Source: Agelas oroides (taxonomy: Eukaryota; Porifera; Demospongiae; Agelasida; Agelasidae). From it: DNA of 64,000 nucleotides. A model generated the notes under the pieces. That model was not told where the DNA came from. It worked only from the letters and a program-made list of their open reading frames with translations, and did not search any database. The translations under genes were made by a program, and so were the position numbers. Below, one piece after another: positions 1 through 11,612 of this stretch. Each line of letters opens with the position of its first letter. The first letter of the stretch is position 1. Where the stretch lies: NCBI GenBank assembly GCA_949130485.1, contig OX422192.1:4720085-4784084 (forward strand). The letters run 5' to 3'.

Positions 1-391
1 ACTCGTGAATGAGCCCCTCCTGTAGACAAGCTGTGAATTTTTTAAAATGTGCATTCATTTTGGTGCAGTCAAAGTTGTCCATTCCAAGAGTAGTGACAAA
101 CATGAGTCTAGCCTGACTTTGAGAGTAGCTTTGAACAAAAGCTGGCATAGATTGTTTTGAGATACATTGGTGGTTAGGATGCTACCTACAGTGAGCGTGT
201 AGATGCGTCCATCGAGTGGCAATTTGGGGTTCATGAATATATTAATGAGCTACTAAAACCCTTTTTAAAATTAGGCAAAGCAAGATTGCCCTAAAGCAAA
301 CCCTAATCCTGGAACTAGGAGTAACCCTGGTCCTGACTGTAACCCAGGTTTATGTTTTCGTTAACCTCCGCCGAGTGACGACCGTGCCACC
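1..391 (+). mobile_element. TTAA element copy A (right end only)
   Basis: This is the 3' third of a unit, cut by the window edge. It ends in GCCACC directly before the TTAA at 392-395. Confidence 0.8.
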
Positions 392-395
392 TTAA

Positions 396-651
396 GGTGG
401 CACAGTACCCTGGATTTTTAAGGTCAACAAACCTGGAATCCAAGCTGATAGACTTCTTTGTCTTGTTAAAATTTTAGCGCACAGTCCGTTTTGAGAGTCT
501 CAAACCGTTCACGGTCCGTAAAATTGGGGATTTTCCCCGTTTCCTGTCGGCATTGCCATCCAATAATCAGTTTATAATTAAGTTAGTTAAGATGTGGCCT
601 GGCGGCACCCTTCATGTGGTGGTCGGAACTTTGAAAATAAGCTTAGATCGA

Positions 652-688
<37 letters not shown>

Positions 689-1412
689 AGTTTAGTAGAG
701 TGCTGTAGTGTCAGTAGCTGTGAGTAGTGCGTAATGTCTGCTTGTGAAAGCAAGCTTGCGTCTAGAAGAAGCAGAAAGGCCACAGTGGCCAAGACTGTGT
801 TTGTTGAGTAGGCCCAGGTCTCGCGGCCGTATGCCTAGCCTAGTTGGTGACCGTGGCCAGGTGCTTCAAGTGCTGGGATGGGCTTTAACTAGAATATGCA
901 ATTTATCGTTGGTGCTACAGTCTGACAGCCAAGGGAGCTGAACGGTGGCTGTGTGTGGAACAGAGCCGTGAGTTGTCTAGCGACATAAGGGAGAGAGGTG
1001 GGGCTAGTAATGCTTGCTTCCACTCGTGAATGAGCCCCTCCTGTAGACAAGCTGTGAATTTTTTAAAATGTGCATTCATTTTGGTGCAGTCAAATTTGTC
1101 CATTCCAAGAGTAGTGACAAACATGAGTCTAGCCTGACTTTGAGAGTAGCTTTGAACAAAAGCTGGCATAGATTGTTTTGAGATACATTGGTGGTTAGGA
1201 TGCTACCTACAGTGAGCGTGTAGATGCGTCCATCGAGTGGCAATTTGGGGTTCATGAATATATTAATGAGCTACTAAAACCCTTTTTAAAATTAGGAAAA
1301 GCAAGATTGCCCTAAAGCAAACCCTAATCCTGGAACTAGGAGTAACCCTGGTCCTGACTGTAACCCAGGTTTATGTTTTCGTTAACCTCCGCCGAGTGAC
1401 GACCGTGCCACC
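396..1412 (+). mobile_element. TTAA element copy B
   Basis: Complete unit beginning GGTGGCACAG and ending GCCACC, bounded by TTAA on both sides. It contains a pure A run at about 655-686. The ORF on the minus strand at 915-1169 recurs in every unit, but no known domain is recognised in it. Confidence 0.85.
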
Positions 1413-1416
1413 TTAA

Positions 1417-1672
1417 GGTGGCACAGTACCCTGGATTTTTAAGGTCAACAAACCTGGAATCCAAGCTGATAGACTTCTTTGTCTTGTTAAAATTTTAGCG
1501 CACAGTCCGTTTTGAGAGTCTCAAACCGTTCACGGTCCGTAAAATTGGGGATTTTCCCTGTTTCCTGTCGGCATTGCCATCCAATAATCAGTTTATAATT
1601 AAGTTAGTTAAGATGTGGCCTGGCGGCACCCTTCATGTGGTGGTCGGAACTTTGAAAATAAGCTTAGATCGA

Positions 1673-1711
<39 letters not shown>

Positions 1712-2435
1712 AGTTTAGTAGAGTGCTGTAGTGTCAGTAGCTGTGAGTAGTGCGTAATGTCTGCTTGTGAAAGCAAGCTTGCGTCTAGAAGAAGCAGAAA
1801 GGCCACAGTGGCCAAGACTGTGTTTGTTGAGTAGGCCCAGGTCTCGCGGCCGTATGCCTAGCCTAGTTGGTGACCGTGGCCAGGTGCTTCAAGTGCTGGG
1901 ATGGGCTTTAACTAGAATATGCAATTTATCGTTGGTGCTACAGTCTGACAGCCAAGGGAGCTGAACGGTGGCTGTGTGTGGAACAGAGCCGTGAGTTGTC
2001 TAGCGACATAAGGGAGAGAGGTGGGGCTAGTAATGCTTGCTTCCACTCGTGAATGAGCCCCTCCTGTAGACAAGCTGTGAATTTTTTAAAATGTGCATTC
2101 ATTTTGGTGCAGTCAAAGTTGTCCATTCCAAGAGTAGTGACAAACATGAGTCTAGCCTGACTTTGAGAGTAGCTTTGAACAAAAGCTGGCATAGATTGTT
2201 TTGAGATACATTGGTGGTTAGGATGCTACCTACAGTGAGCGTGTAGATGCGTCCATCGAGTGGCAATTTGGGGTTCATGAATATATTAATGAGCTACTAA
2301 AACCCTTTTTAAAATTAGGCAAAGCAAGATTGCCCTAAAGCAAACCCTAATCCTGGAACTAGGAGTAACCCTGGTCCTGACTGTAACCCAGGTTTATGTT
2401 TTCGTTAACCTCCGCCGAGTGACGACCGTGCCACC
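1417..2435 (+). mobile_element. TTAA element copy C
   Basis: Complete unit, almost identical to copy B. It differs mainly by a longer A run (about 1676-1708) and a few substitutions. Confidence 0.85.
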
Positions 2436-2439
2436 TTAA

Positions 2440-3457
2440 GGTGGCACAGTACCCTGGATTTTTAAGGTCAACAAACCTGGAATCCAAGCTGATAGACTTC
2501 TTTGTCTTGTTAAAATTTTAGCGCACAGTCCGTTTTGAGAGTCTCAAACCGTTCACGGTCCGTAAAATTGGGGATTTTCCCCGTTTCCTGTCGGCATTGC
2601 CATCCAATAATCAGTTTATAATTAAGTTAGTTAAGATGTGGCCTGGCGGCACCCTTCATGTGGTGGTCAGAACTTTGAAAATAAGCTTAGATCGACTTAA
2701 AAAAAAAAATAATAAATAAAAATAAAAAAGAAGGAGTTCAGTAGAGTGCTGTAGTGTCAGTGCTGTGAGTAGTGCGTAATGTCTGCTTGTGAAAGCAAGC
2801 TTGCGTCTAGAAGAAGCAGAAAGGCCACAGTGGCCAAGACTGTGTTTGTTGAGTAGGCCCAGGTCTCACGGCCGTATGCCTAGCCTAGTTGGTGACCGTG
2901 GCCAGGTGCTTCAAGTGCTGGGATGGGCTTTAACTAGAATACGCAATTTATCGTTGGTGCTACAGTCTGACAGCCAAGGGAACTGAACGGTGGCTGTGTG
3001 TGGAACAGAGCCGTGAGTTGTTTAGCGACATAAGGGAGAGAGGTGGGGCTAGTAATACTTGCTTCCACTCGTGAATGAGCCCCTCCTGTAGACAAGCTGT
3101 GAATTTTTTAAAATGTGCATTCATTTTGGTGCAGTCAAAGTTGTCCATTCCAAGAGTAGTGACAAACATGAGTCTAGCCTGACTTTGAGAGTAGCTTTGA
3201 ACAAAAGCTGGCATAGATTGTTTTGAGATACATTGGTGGTTGGGACGCTACCTACAGTGAGCGTGTAGATGCGTCCATCGAGTGGCAATTTGGGGTTCAT
3301 GAATATATTAATGAGCTACTAAAACCCTTTTTAAAATTAGGCAAAGCAAGATTGCCCTAAAGCAAACCCTAATCCTGGAACTAGGAGTAACCCTGGTCCT
3401 GACTGTAACCCAGGTTTATGTTTTCGTTAACCTCCGCCGAGTGACGACCGTGCCACC
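2440..3457 (+). mobile_element. TTAA element copy D
   Basis: Complete unit. The A run is interrupted by T residues (about 2698-2730), and several substitutions mark it as a slightly older or separately evolving copy. Confidence 0.85.
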
Positions 3458-3461
3458 TTAA

Positions 3462-4459
3462 GGTGGCAGGTAACCCTACATTTTCAAGGTCGACAAACCT
3501 GGAATCCAAGCCCATAGAACTCTTTGTCTTGGTAAAATTTTAGCGCACAGTCCGTTTTAGGAGTCTCAAACCGTTCACTGTCCGTAAAATTGGGGATTTT
3601 CCCCATTTCCTGTCGGCATTGGCATCCAATAATCAGTTTATAATTAAGTTAGTTAAGATGTGGCCTGGCGGTACCCTTCATGTGGTGGTCGGAACTTTGA
3701 AGATAAGCTTAGATCGACTTAAAAAAAAAAAAGGAGTTTAGTAGAGTGCTGTAGTGTCAGTAGCTGTGAGTAGTACGTAGTGCCTGCTTGTGAAAGCAAG
3801 CTTGTGTCTAGAAGCAGCAGAAAGGCCACAGTGGCCAAGACTGTACTCATTGGGCAGGCCCAGGTCTTGCGATCGTATGCCTAGCCTAGTTGGTGACCGT
3901 GGCCAGGTGCTTCGAGTGCTGGGCTGGGCTTTAACTAGAATACGCAATTTATCGTTGGTGCTACACTCTGGTACCCAAGGGAGCTGAACGGTGGTTGTGT
4001 GTGTAACAGAGCCGTGAGTTGTTTAGCGACATAAGGGGGAGAGGTGGGGCTAGTAATACTTGCTTGCACTCGTGAATGAGCCCCTCCCGTAGACAAGCTG
4101 TGAATTTTTTGAAACATGCATTCATTTTGGTGCAGTCAAAGTTGTCCATTCCAAGAGTAGTGACAAACATGAGTCTAGCCTGACTTTGGGAGTAGCTCTG
4201 AACAAAAGCTGGCACAGACTGATTTGAGATACATTGTTGGTTAGGACGCTACCTACAGTGAGCGTGTAGATGCGTCCATCGAGTGGCAATTTTGGTTCAT
4301 GAATATATTAATGAGCTACTAAAACCCTTTTTTTAAATTAGGGAAAGCAAGATTGCCCTAAACCAAACCCTAACCCTGAAACTAGGAGTAACACTGGTCC
4401 TGACTGTAACCCAGGTTTATGTTTTCGTTAACCTCCGCCGAGTGACTTCCCCCGCCACC
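3462..4459 (+). mobile_element. TTAA element copy E (most diverged array unit)
   Basis: The last unit of the array has a short A run (about 3719-3732) and more substitutions. It begins GGTGGCAGGTAACCC and resembles the dispersed copies more closely than units B-D do. It ends with CGCCACC before TTAA at 4460. The following sequence repeats a short TTAATGTGGCAGTTATGG motif twice. Confidence 0.8.
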
Positions 4460-4507
4460 TTAATGTGGCAGTTATGGCTTAATGTGGCAGTTATGGGGAA
4501 GTAACCT

Positions 4508-4548
4508 CATCAAACCTCACCTGTGGGGCCCACAGGTGAGGTTTGATG
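4508..4548. repeat. Perfect 41 bp palindrome
   Basis: Two arms of about 20 bp starting CATCAAACCTCACC meet with almost no loop. It would extrude as a hairpin and is probably the remnant or core of a foldback MITE. Confidence 0.75.
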
Positions 4549-4634
4549 CAATGTAACCAAATGGTTAACTCTCTCACAAAGCGCTAGTCTAGCTTTGTGC
4601 ATGAAGCTGACCACTTGTGGCCTAATACTGATCA

Positions 4635-4742
4635 TGCTACAAATACCACAGCTGCTGGTACCCTCTGCTCTGCTACAAATACCACAGCTGCTGGTACCCT
4701 CTGCTCTGCTACAAATACCACAGCTGCTGGTACCCTCTGCTC
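4635..4742. repeat. Three perfect copies of a 36 bp tandem repeat
   Basis: The unit starts TGCTACAAATACCACAGC and occurs at 4635, 4671 and 4707. Because 36 is a multiple of three, two overlapping frames stay open through it. These are treated as repeat ORFs, not genes. Confidence 0.85.
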
Positions 4743-4859
4743 TCCTCAGTTCACTGTCTGCCTTCTCAACTACTTCATATTCATCACTGATTTGCTCTAG
4801 CTTGTCCAGTTCAAAAGGAAAGCATATCTCCCAAAGAACAATAACTTACTTCCCCATAA

Positions 4860-4975
4860 CTGCCCCACATCACCCATTTTAAGTCATAAATGCCCCACCC
4901 ATTTAAGCCATAAATGCCCCACCCATTTAAGCCATAAATGCCCCATCCCATCCAAGCCATAAATGCCCCATCCCC
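4860..4975. repeat. Tandem ~24 bp repeat
   Basis: Roughly five imperfect copies of a unit containing CATAAATGCCCCACCCATT follow one another. No coding sequence is supported here. Confidence 0.8.
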
Positions 4976-4989
4976 ATATCCCATTGTGT

Positions 4990-6800
4990 TTTAACTTCAC
5001 ACCCTGTGTATGCATGAACATTTTCACATAACGAACATCGATGTCCCAGCTGGTGTTGGTGCTCCCAATGCACTCAACACAACCATTGAATGCTCCAACA
5101 CAACCGTGACTCCATTATAGCCTCCAGTAGGGAAGACTATCGGAATGCCATCTACCGGTATAATTCCAGCATAAATTAATTGTAAATTAATCCTCATTGA
5201 GATTATGCCTCAGGTTGTGTAGCTCTCTCCTTACCTGCACAGACACCACTACTTCTAGTCTCGCAAGCCACACCCTCTCCGTGAAATGTGCGCCTTGCAA
5301 AACAGTGCACCAAACGGCCGAACTGCACCACGCAATGCGTACTGCGCATTGTGTACTGCGCAAACAGGGAATAAGGTCGGCGTACGGACTAATCGTACGA
5401 CCCCACGCGTGCAACTTATACTAGTAAGATGATTCATGCATTATCATGGGGCAAGCCTGAGCGAGCAATGCACTGCTGATTAATGGTTTATCATGGCACA
5501 CAAACCATGCACTGTTAGTAACAGCAGGATTCATCACTGCATGCATGTCTGCTATATGAGCGTGGTAAGCAAAAATCCATGTAGCCAAGCAGTATAGTTC
5601 TCACCAGATATAGATGATCATACACGCTGACAAAATTGCAGCCATTTCTCCGGTCAGGGTAGCTACTATGGCTACACAAACGCTTGGACTAAACTTCACA
5701 CTGAAGTCATGAGCTGAATCTTTGGCGCTTATGAATGTCGATTATGCACGGCCAAGGTACCCGAAGCGAACTGAACTACTGTGCGTAATTTGTACCGTCT
5801 GTGAGCAGCCTGCCCTTGTCTGTCATCACTTGCCGGTCTGTTACTTCAGCGATGCTCTCTAGCGAAGTTAACTGTCCCGTTGCTCATGGAAGCACTCGAT
5901 AATGCTTGATATGGCTCATAGAAGACTTTGACTAATCTAACGCAGACTTTTCGAGCGTGTCCCTTAAGAGAGCCATTCCCACCCATGTACCCAACCCCAC
6001 TACATTTCTCCGTCATAATTAGAAGTGACCTGAGCTGGGCCAACCTGGAGGCTCCGCCCCCAGTGATTTAGTTGGGGCAACCTAATTACGGTTGCACGTG
6101 CCTAATGCTAATAAACTGAGCAGCTCTAGCCCTCCATTAGGCCCAGCTCACCCCCCACAAGAAAGGAGTATGGTATAATGCGTGGATTGCATCCAGCAGC
6201 CCTGTATATGCACAGTAAAAATATCAATTCTGTACTAATAGTTACATACATCGAACTTTGGTAATTGTCTCCTCATTACAATACCTTTTCTACAGTGATG
6301 TCTGTCAATAAAATGGCAGTTATATTTTATATTTCATTATTTCTGTCCTGTACATTGGTGGTATAGAGCAGAACCCAACATCAAAGAGATGGATGGATAC
6401 CTAAGGTGACAGAATTACTGAACTACAGCAATATACCTCCAAGAAGGGGTTTGATTATTGTTGACTCCATTGTGGCTGTGAACTTGCCAAACAGACGTGC
6501 AAGTTGGTGAACCTATTGCATGCCAGCAAGACTTTTATGCTTTGTAAACAGCACCATCATTGATTATTATTAATTTTATATTAGTACACTTCAAAGCATT
6601 CTGTCGATGATGAACTACAGTATATCAGGACACTAACTGTAGAACCCAGCACATTTCCATTTCATGGGGATCAGCTGGATCACAGTAGGTTTCACGGGTG
6701 CAATAGCAAAAGGTCCTACAACCACCTATTGATGCTGGAGGCACCTCTGAATGTATTGTCGTACCCACAGTCGTGCCGCAACCTTGCCGCTTCGTTCTAG
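4990..6800. other. No gene recognised
   Basis: The open frames (for example both strands at 5187-5437) are short, overlap each other antisense and show no domain or splice context. A run of eleven G residues lies near 6801. Nothing further can be supported. Confidence 0.5.
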
Positions 6801-6822
6801 GGGGGGGGGGGACGATACGATC

Positions 6823-7224
6823 CATAGGCGTAGGAAGCAAATTTGAAGTGTAGAAGCCATGATGAGCCGCGCGAAGCGCTGCTAAAAACATGGAAAGTAA
6901 TTTCGCCGCGTAGCGCGGCGGCGAAAATTTTAAGTATGCACCTTTAGACTGCATAATAAATCCTTTTTTCAACACTGTACAATATTCTAGCGTCGTTCTC
7001 AGACCTTACCAACCCTCCAGTACAATATTCAATTAATGTGGAAAACAGATTATACAGTTGTCGTTACGCCAGGCTGGCTTTCGTCGCTTGTAGTAGTCTT
7101 GTAGCATTAGCTTCGTGCCGAGCCAACTCATTGCCATATTAATAGTATATACTGAATATTAATTTACGGCCTAAAAAGTGTAGCGGCCAAAGCCGCTACG
7201 GCCGCTACGGTTCCTATACCACTG
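6823..7224 (-). mobile_element. Non-autonomous hAT-like element, copy 1
   Basis: The sequence is an inverted, shorter relative of 18932-19493. Both contain the block GTAGCGGCCAAAGCCGCTAC, the stretch that reads TTTCGTCGCTTGTAGTAGTC here, and an end resembling CAGTGGCGTAGGAA. The ends here are CATAGGCGTAGGAAGC and, inverted, CAGTGGTATAGGAACC. Flanks share CGATC but show no clean 8 bp duplication. The 116-codon minus ORF overlapping the left end is not regarded as a gene. Confidence 0.65.
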
Positions 7225-7320
7225 CGATCGATTGCGCGCATGCGCATATACTCTAGTACGTGGCCAAGGGGTTAAAATCAAGTGGCTAAGTTACTGTCGC
7301 TAATGGCTCTCGTCACTTAA

Positions 7321-8289
7321 GTAGGACAACCTTGAATCACAGATCTCCGAGTAATGTGGACGGATGGATGGGTAATGTCAAAGTGTACACAAGATTCACA
7401 AAAAATTTGTACCAAACTGCTTTCTGTACCTGATAATACCAAAAAACTCAATTTTTAGTCCCTCAGCTAAAATAAAAATTTGCACCCTCTCCAAGGCTCC
7501 ACCCCCAGTCTGACCACATCATCAACACACACACAAAACAAGTGAAAACGTTACGTATGGATTTGTCCTGGGACCACTTCAATTCCAGTCTACAGGCCAA
7601 AACACACATTTGACCTCAAAAACAGTCATTTTGGCTGAGCTGGCTTTCAAGAAAAATTCGACACACCTCCACTCAAACCAACCGAAACTGAACCCAGCTT
7701 CAGAAAGCTCAACTCACCCCCTGCAAAACTATGTATGCTTTTTCCCGCTCACCTCCAGGCCAGGGAGTTATGCCCACAAACCTACTCCCTGTCATTGCCC
7801 CTAGAATGGAGCCAAGTTACACACATTCCCGCTAGCATAAAATCGGGCGGGGCCTACAACCCCGAAAAGTCAGCTTTCTACAGTACCTTTGCCAGACAAC
7901 TGTGTGATGATACCCGTCTTCCAGGATGGCTCTCTGCCTTTCCAGTACACTCACAAACATTCAAGCCCACTCAGGCAAGCTTTGCACACACAACTAGCCA
8001 ACCGTCACATTCAACGAACTAGAGAATCTTTGTACTGTGCTTTTTTTTTTTTTTTTAAGTGTTGGAGGATTTTTTCAAAGTTCCGCCCAGCCACATGAAA
8101 GTGCCGCCATACCACTACAAAGGGCCGCAGGCCACATCAAAGGGACACACCCCCCTTGTTGATTCCGGTTGCCGCCATGGGAAAGTGTAAACAAGCCAAT
8201 GAATTTCAATCGCGCCATTATGGTCACCCGACCTCATTAATTATTCATGAGCGGAATCGGCCCGATTCGCGATTCAAGGTTGTCCTACC
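7321..8289. mobile_element. TTAA-flanked non-autonomous element, second family
   Basis: TTAA at 7317-7320 is followed by GTAGGACAACCTTGAATC. The inverted counterpart GATTCAAGGTTGTCCTACC precedes TTAA at 8290-8293. TTAA duplication with ~18 bp inverted ends fits a piggyBac-like MITE of about 970 bp, unrelated in sequence to the 1.02 kb family at the window start. The interior has a T run near 8040-8056 and small ORFs without recognisable domains. Confidence 0.65.
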
Positions 8290-8680
8290 TTAATGTGGCC
8301 GCCATATTTTTTCGGGGCCATCCCTACATCTGGCGTACTACCGTACGCCATGATATGGCCTCTCCAACTCGACATAAGTACTGGAATGTATTCCGTACAA
8401 AGCTTGAGTTAAACGTTTTACTTAGAACACGGTAGCCACACTATAGTCAACATTGTTTTCAACAGAAAGAAATGGATGCTGTTCAGTTGTTATTTGGTGA
8501 GTATTTTACAGTATTATACAGAGTGTACTTTAGTTTCAGCCTTAATGTACGCCCAGGCTCTTTCCAATGTTTCATTGGCTGAAGTATGGTCACCTACCCA
8601 CGGGTGTACACCAGTGAAGCATTGAGACTGAACTGGGGTTATAATTTTAGGCTCAGCTCAGAGAACAGCCATTTTACATC

Positions 8681-9184
8681 ATGAAATGTATACTCTCTTT
8701 AGTGCATCTCTCTCTCTTTACATCCACAGCTGTCCTCATGTGTATTGGTGTGGTAAATGCTCAGACAGACAGCACTAGAAGAATTGTTGGTCTTGTTTCT
8801 GGCATCCTTTCATTTGTAGTTGGTCTGATAGGGTTGGCATTATGTTGCCTCAAATTCTATTTAGTTCGAAAGCGCAGCAAGGCATTGAGATCACAAGTTC
8901 AGCGAGTAACCCGACATCCACCTGTCACCACAGGAAGTCATGTTATGTATTCATTGGACCCATCAACTGTGAACTCAAGCTGGGAAGCCACCAATACATC
9001 CACTGGTGTACCACACTCCACAGTGCCTCTTGAGTCAGAGCTCCAGAATGCACCACCACCAGCCTATTCTGCTGCCCACCAGTACCCTGCTTGCACCCAG
9101 CCATATGAAGCCACCTCACAGAATACGAACACATTTCATGGTGAAGAACCTACTGCAGAACCTCCACCTTCCTACCCTGAGTAA
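8681..9184 (+). CDS. Small single-pass membrane protein with two PPxY motifs
   Basis: A 167-residue ORF starts at ATG 8681. Residues 1-28 look like a signal peptide (possible cleavage after VNA). A short stretch follows, then a strong hydrophobic segment at about 37-61 (LVSGILSFVVGLIGLALCC) and a basic stop-transfer (RKRSK). The ~100-residue tail is rich in Ser, Thr and Pro. The tail holds PPAY near 126 and PPSY near 164, which are class I WW-domain ligands as used by NEDD4-family ubiquitin ligases and WBP1/Shisa-type adaptors. No disulphide-rich ectodomain is present, so assignment to those families is not justified. A TTTTAG acceptor at 8651 and a short ATG-containing exon ending in GTGAGT at about 8471-8496 suggest an upstream exon. 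That exon's own frame does not join this ORF, so it is more likely 5' UTR. Coding status is likely; function is inferred from motifs only. Confidence 0.7.
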   Translation: MKCILSLVHLSLFTSTAVLMCIGVVNAQTDSTRRIVGLVSGILSFVVGLIGLALCCLKFYLVRKRSKALRSQVQRVTRHPPVTTGSHVMYSLDPSTVNSSWEATNTSTGVPHSTVPLESELQNAPPPAYSAAHQYPACTQPYEATSQNTNTFHGEEPTAEPPPSYPE

Positions 9185-9789
9185 ATGTACAATACATAGA
9201 CAGCAGTCTGTCGTCTATAATGTTCTAACTGGGTATAGCTATACAATTTCTGTACAAATTCATTATTGCAGTCTACTGAGCTCTATAACTTATCATTATC
9301 TGCGGGGTTTTTTTGTTTTTACAAATATGAATGTTATTGTGACCATAGATAGTACTCTACTGTCGATGTTGTTACGTGGCTAATACTTTGAAGGACTGGG
9401 TCGATATTATTGCAGGGAATTAGTCTCACAGAGCCAGACTGTGAGAGTTTGGCTTCGTGAGACTAGCAGTGAATCACTAGGGCACAGCACTCTCCCAAAA
9501 TGGAATCATGGTGTTAAATGTGCTTAGACCGGCCCAGTCATAAGCCCACATAGTCTACTCACTGCCGAGGTTATCAGGTGGATGCTGTCCAGTGATAGCA
9601 TCAATGATTTGAGAACGGGTTTTCAGGCAGTTGTATTTTGTGGCATGTAACATCTAAAATGAAGATTTCCAGCACATCTGTGCTGTGAAGATGCCAATGA
9701 TCTTGGTTGGTGGTAGCTAGGTGGGAAATACCAGGAGAGCTTCGAAGAATGAGGTGATTCTCATGGTTTCTGAAAACACTCTACTCTTG
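9185..9789. other. 3' flank of the PPxY gene, no other feature
   Basis: The overlapping 125-codon frame at 9006-9383 runs through the gene and its 3' region in another frame and is a shadow. Nothing else is recognised. Confidence 0.45.
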
Positions 9790-9985
9790 ACAATTCTCAG
9801 TTCTTGAAAATGCTCACAACTGATCAAAATCCTCACAGCTCTTGAAAAAGGCTCCTAACTCTTGAAAAGGCTCCCAAAATGCTCACAACTGATGAAAATG
9901 CTCACAGCACTTGAAAATGCTCGCAACTGATGAAAATGCTCACAACTCTTGAAAATGCTCACAAATGATGATAATGCTCACATGA
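9790..9985. repeat. Minisatellite, ~19-20 bp unit
   Basis: About ten imperfect units alternate between TGCTCACAACTGATGAAAA-like and TGCTCACAACTCTTGAAAA-like forms. Two unit types in near alternation suggest a higher-order ~38 bp duplication. Confidence 0.8.
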
Positions 9986-9989
9986 CTGT

Positions 9990-11426
9990 AAAAACGAATT
10001 GGTTGTTTTAACCAAGAGTGGTTACGCTGATTGCATGGCTTATTTTTGGTATCAGAGGCTATAAGTATAAAACAAGCAGGGTGGTTTCGTTGTTGTTTCC
10101 TCCTTCTTTCCTTATTTCAGAATGGGGATATAAGAGGAAACAGAAAGGAAACTGGTTGTCTTATACAATTAGGGTGTAGTACCAAAGTAAACCATGTAAC
10201 CAAATGCAATTAGCCTAACTCTATAGGAAAACATGTAACCAGGGTAACAACTCTGTAGGTTAAAACAACCAATCTAGCCATGCAATATTGCATCATGCAT
10301 CATTTGGAAGTAAATATTTAGCATGATTCCTACCTCCTACATGGCATGACAATGTGAACTGCATCCCAGCATGCCATACGTGGTGTATTGTGCTTATACC
10401 AGAATGTGCAAACACTGCACATCCTTTGGCTCTTGCATGTCCGTGCATGATAGCTCTCCTGTTTGGCATACAGGTTTAGCCGTCATTTCCATGTTCAGCA
10501 GTTCTATGCAGCGTCACTTTGGGTCAGTACGCATCCACCTGGTTGTGAGCTCCATCAGCAGAAGAAAGAGTACTTGTGCAAAGACTGCAATTGCAATGGC
10601 TGGCATTTACCCCAAGGGAGTTGTCACTCATTTGACAGACAGTACAGCTATGGAATTCTAAGTTGTATGATGATCCCAGTAGTGACCAAGTGTTGAAGGC
10701 TACGCTGATAAACAGCTTCAGTAGGGCAGAGATAAGCACACAGCACCAGCAGGTTACTGCTTGATGCTCACCGATTGTCACTGCTTAATGAGTTCTTATT
10801 AGATGACCTTGTGAAAGCAGACAGAAGGTACGACTATAGGATGTGCTTTAATAGTTGTGGTAAGGATGTCCTAACCCTAGTTTCCACACACAATTAAGTA
10901 CATTGCATGAGCTCTTTGGTCCCCTTTGCACACCAAGCACCTGCAGTGTCAATAGATAGTCTGGACAGAATCCTTAGGGAAACCCGTGCTGCACTTCCTC
11001 AAGTGATTAAGTAAATGGTGCACATAGCTTATCGATGTACATGCACCATCTTATTTATTCTGACCATCACAATTATGGGTTTGCAGTGTTTTGGTGGTGA
11101 GAGATTTTATGACATGGTAGCATGGATTGAGTTTGTTCTGGGGAAAGGTTCCATTGATGGGAAGTTTGCAATACAATAGGTTGTCAGCCTAGTTTGTGCT
11201 CTAGAGGTATGTGTTTGTAACTGTGTGTATGTCCAGTCCAGTAAGGACACCTATTGAAACTGGGACTACAATTTGACTCTCTCTAAGGGGCTGTAGTGGT
11301 GTAGTTGAGGTCCCATTAGCCTCACTGCCTAATGCACAGCCAAACATGTTATCCATGTACATGTACTGCATATTATAGAGTCTTGTAAGCTTTTTTAATA
11401 AGTTTACTGATTTATTTCTCTATCAG
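9990..11426. other. No gene recognised
   Basis: A short Cys-rich frame near 10530-10670 could be a fragment of coding sequence, but no splice context or family could be identified. Intergenic or intronic. Confidence 0.35.
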
Positions 11427-11612
11427 CTCATACAGGAAGCAGAGGTTCCTGAAGTTACTTCAAATGGTTTGTGGGACTATATTGAGGCTGTTACTATTCC
11501 TGCAATTAGGCTATTGCAGGCTGTACAAGAAGAGGGATCAACAGTACCATCCATCTGGGAGGTTGTTGTGCAGTATGCCCAATACTGCCACAGCAGGGGA
11601 AGAAATTCTGAG
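11427..11612 (+). CDS. Orphan internal exon, unknown protein
   Basis: A 186 nt open block lies between a pyrimidine-rich acceptor (TTTCTCTATCAG) and a GTAACA donor. It encodes 62 residues in phase 0-0 with balanced composition, starting LIQEAEVPEVTSNGLWDY. No domain is recognised. No partner exons were confidently found; a possible last exon ending in a stop follows an ACAG acceptor near 12073. It may be a real exon of an unrecognised plus-strand gene or a remnant of a transposon gene. Confidence 0.4.

Larger units (their letters stand above)
1..4463 (+). repeat. Head-to-tail array of a ~1.02 kb TTAA-flanked element
   Basis: Four full units and one partial unit lie head to tail with a period of 1021-1023 bp (last unit 1002 bp). 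TTAA occurs at 392-395, 1413-1416, 2436-2439, 3458-3461 and 4460-4463. At the first four junctions one unit ends in GCCACC, a single TTAA follows, and the next unit starts with GGTGGC. The units are nearly identical except for the A-tract length and the more diverged last unit. Each carries an antisense 84-codon ORF and an A-rich tract preceding AGGAGTT. Diverged single copies lie at 44504-45479 and 54678-55648. The TTAA duplication and short GGTGGC/GCCACC inverted ends fit a non-autonomous piggyBac-like element; no transposase is present. Confidence 0.9.

Noticed and set aside
915..4215. Recurring 84- and 65-codon ORFs in the 1 kb array as genes
   Set aside because: They recur only because the units are near-identical copies; no start context, domain or selection signal is visible, and other frames recur equally.
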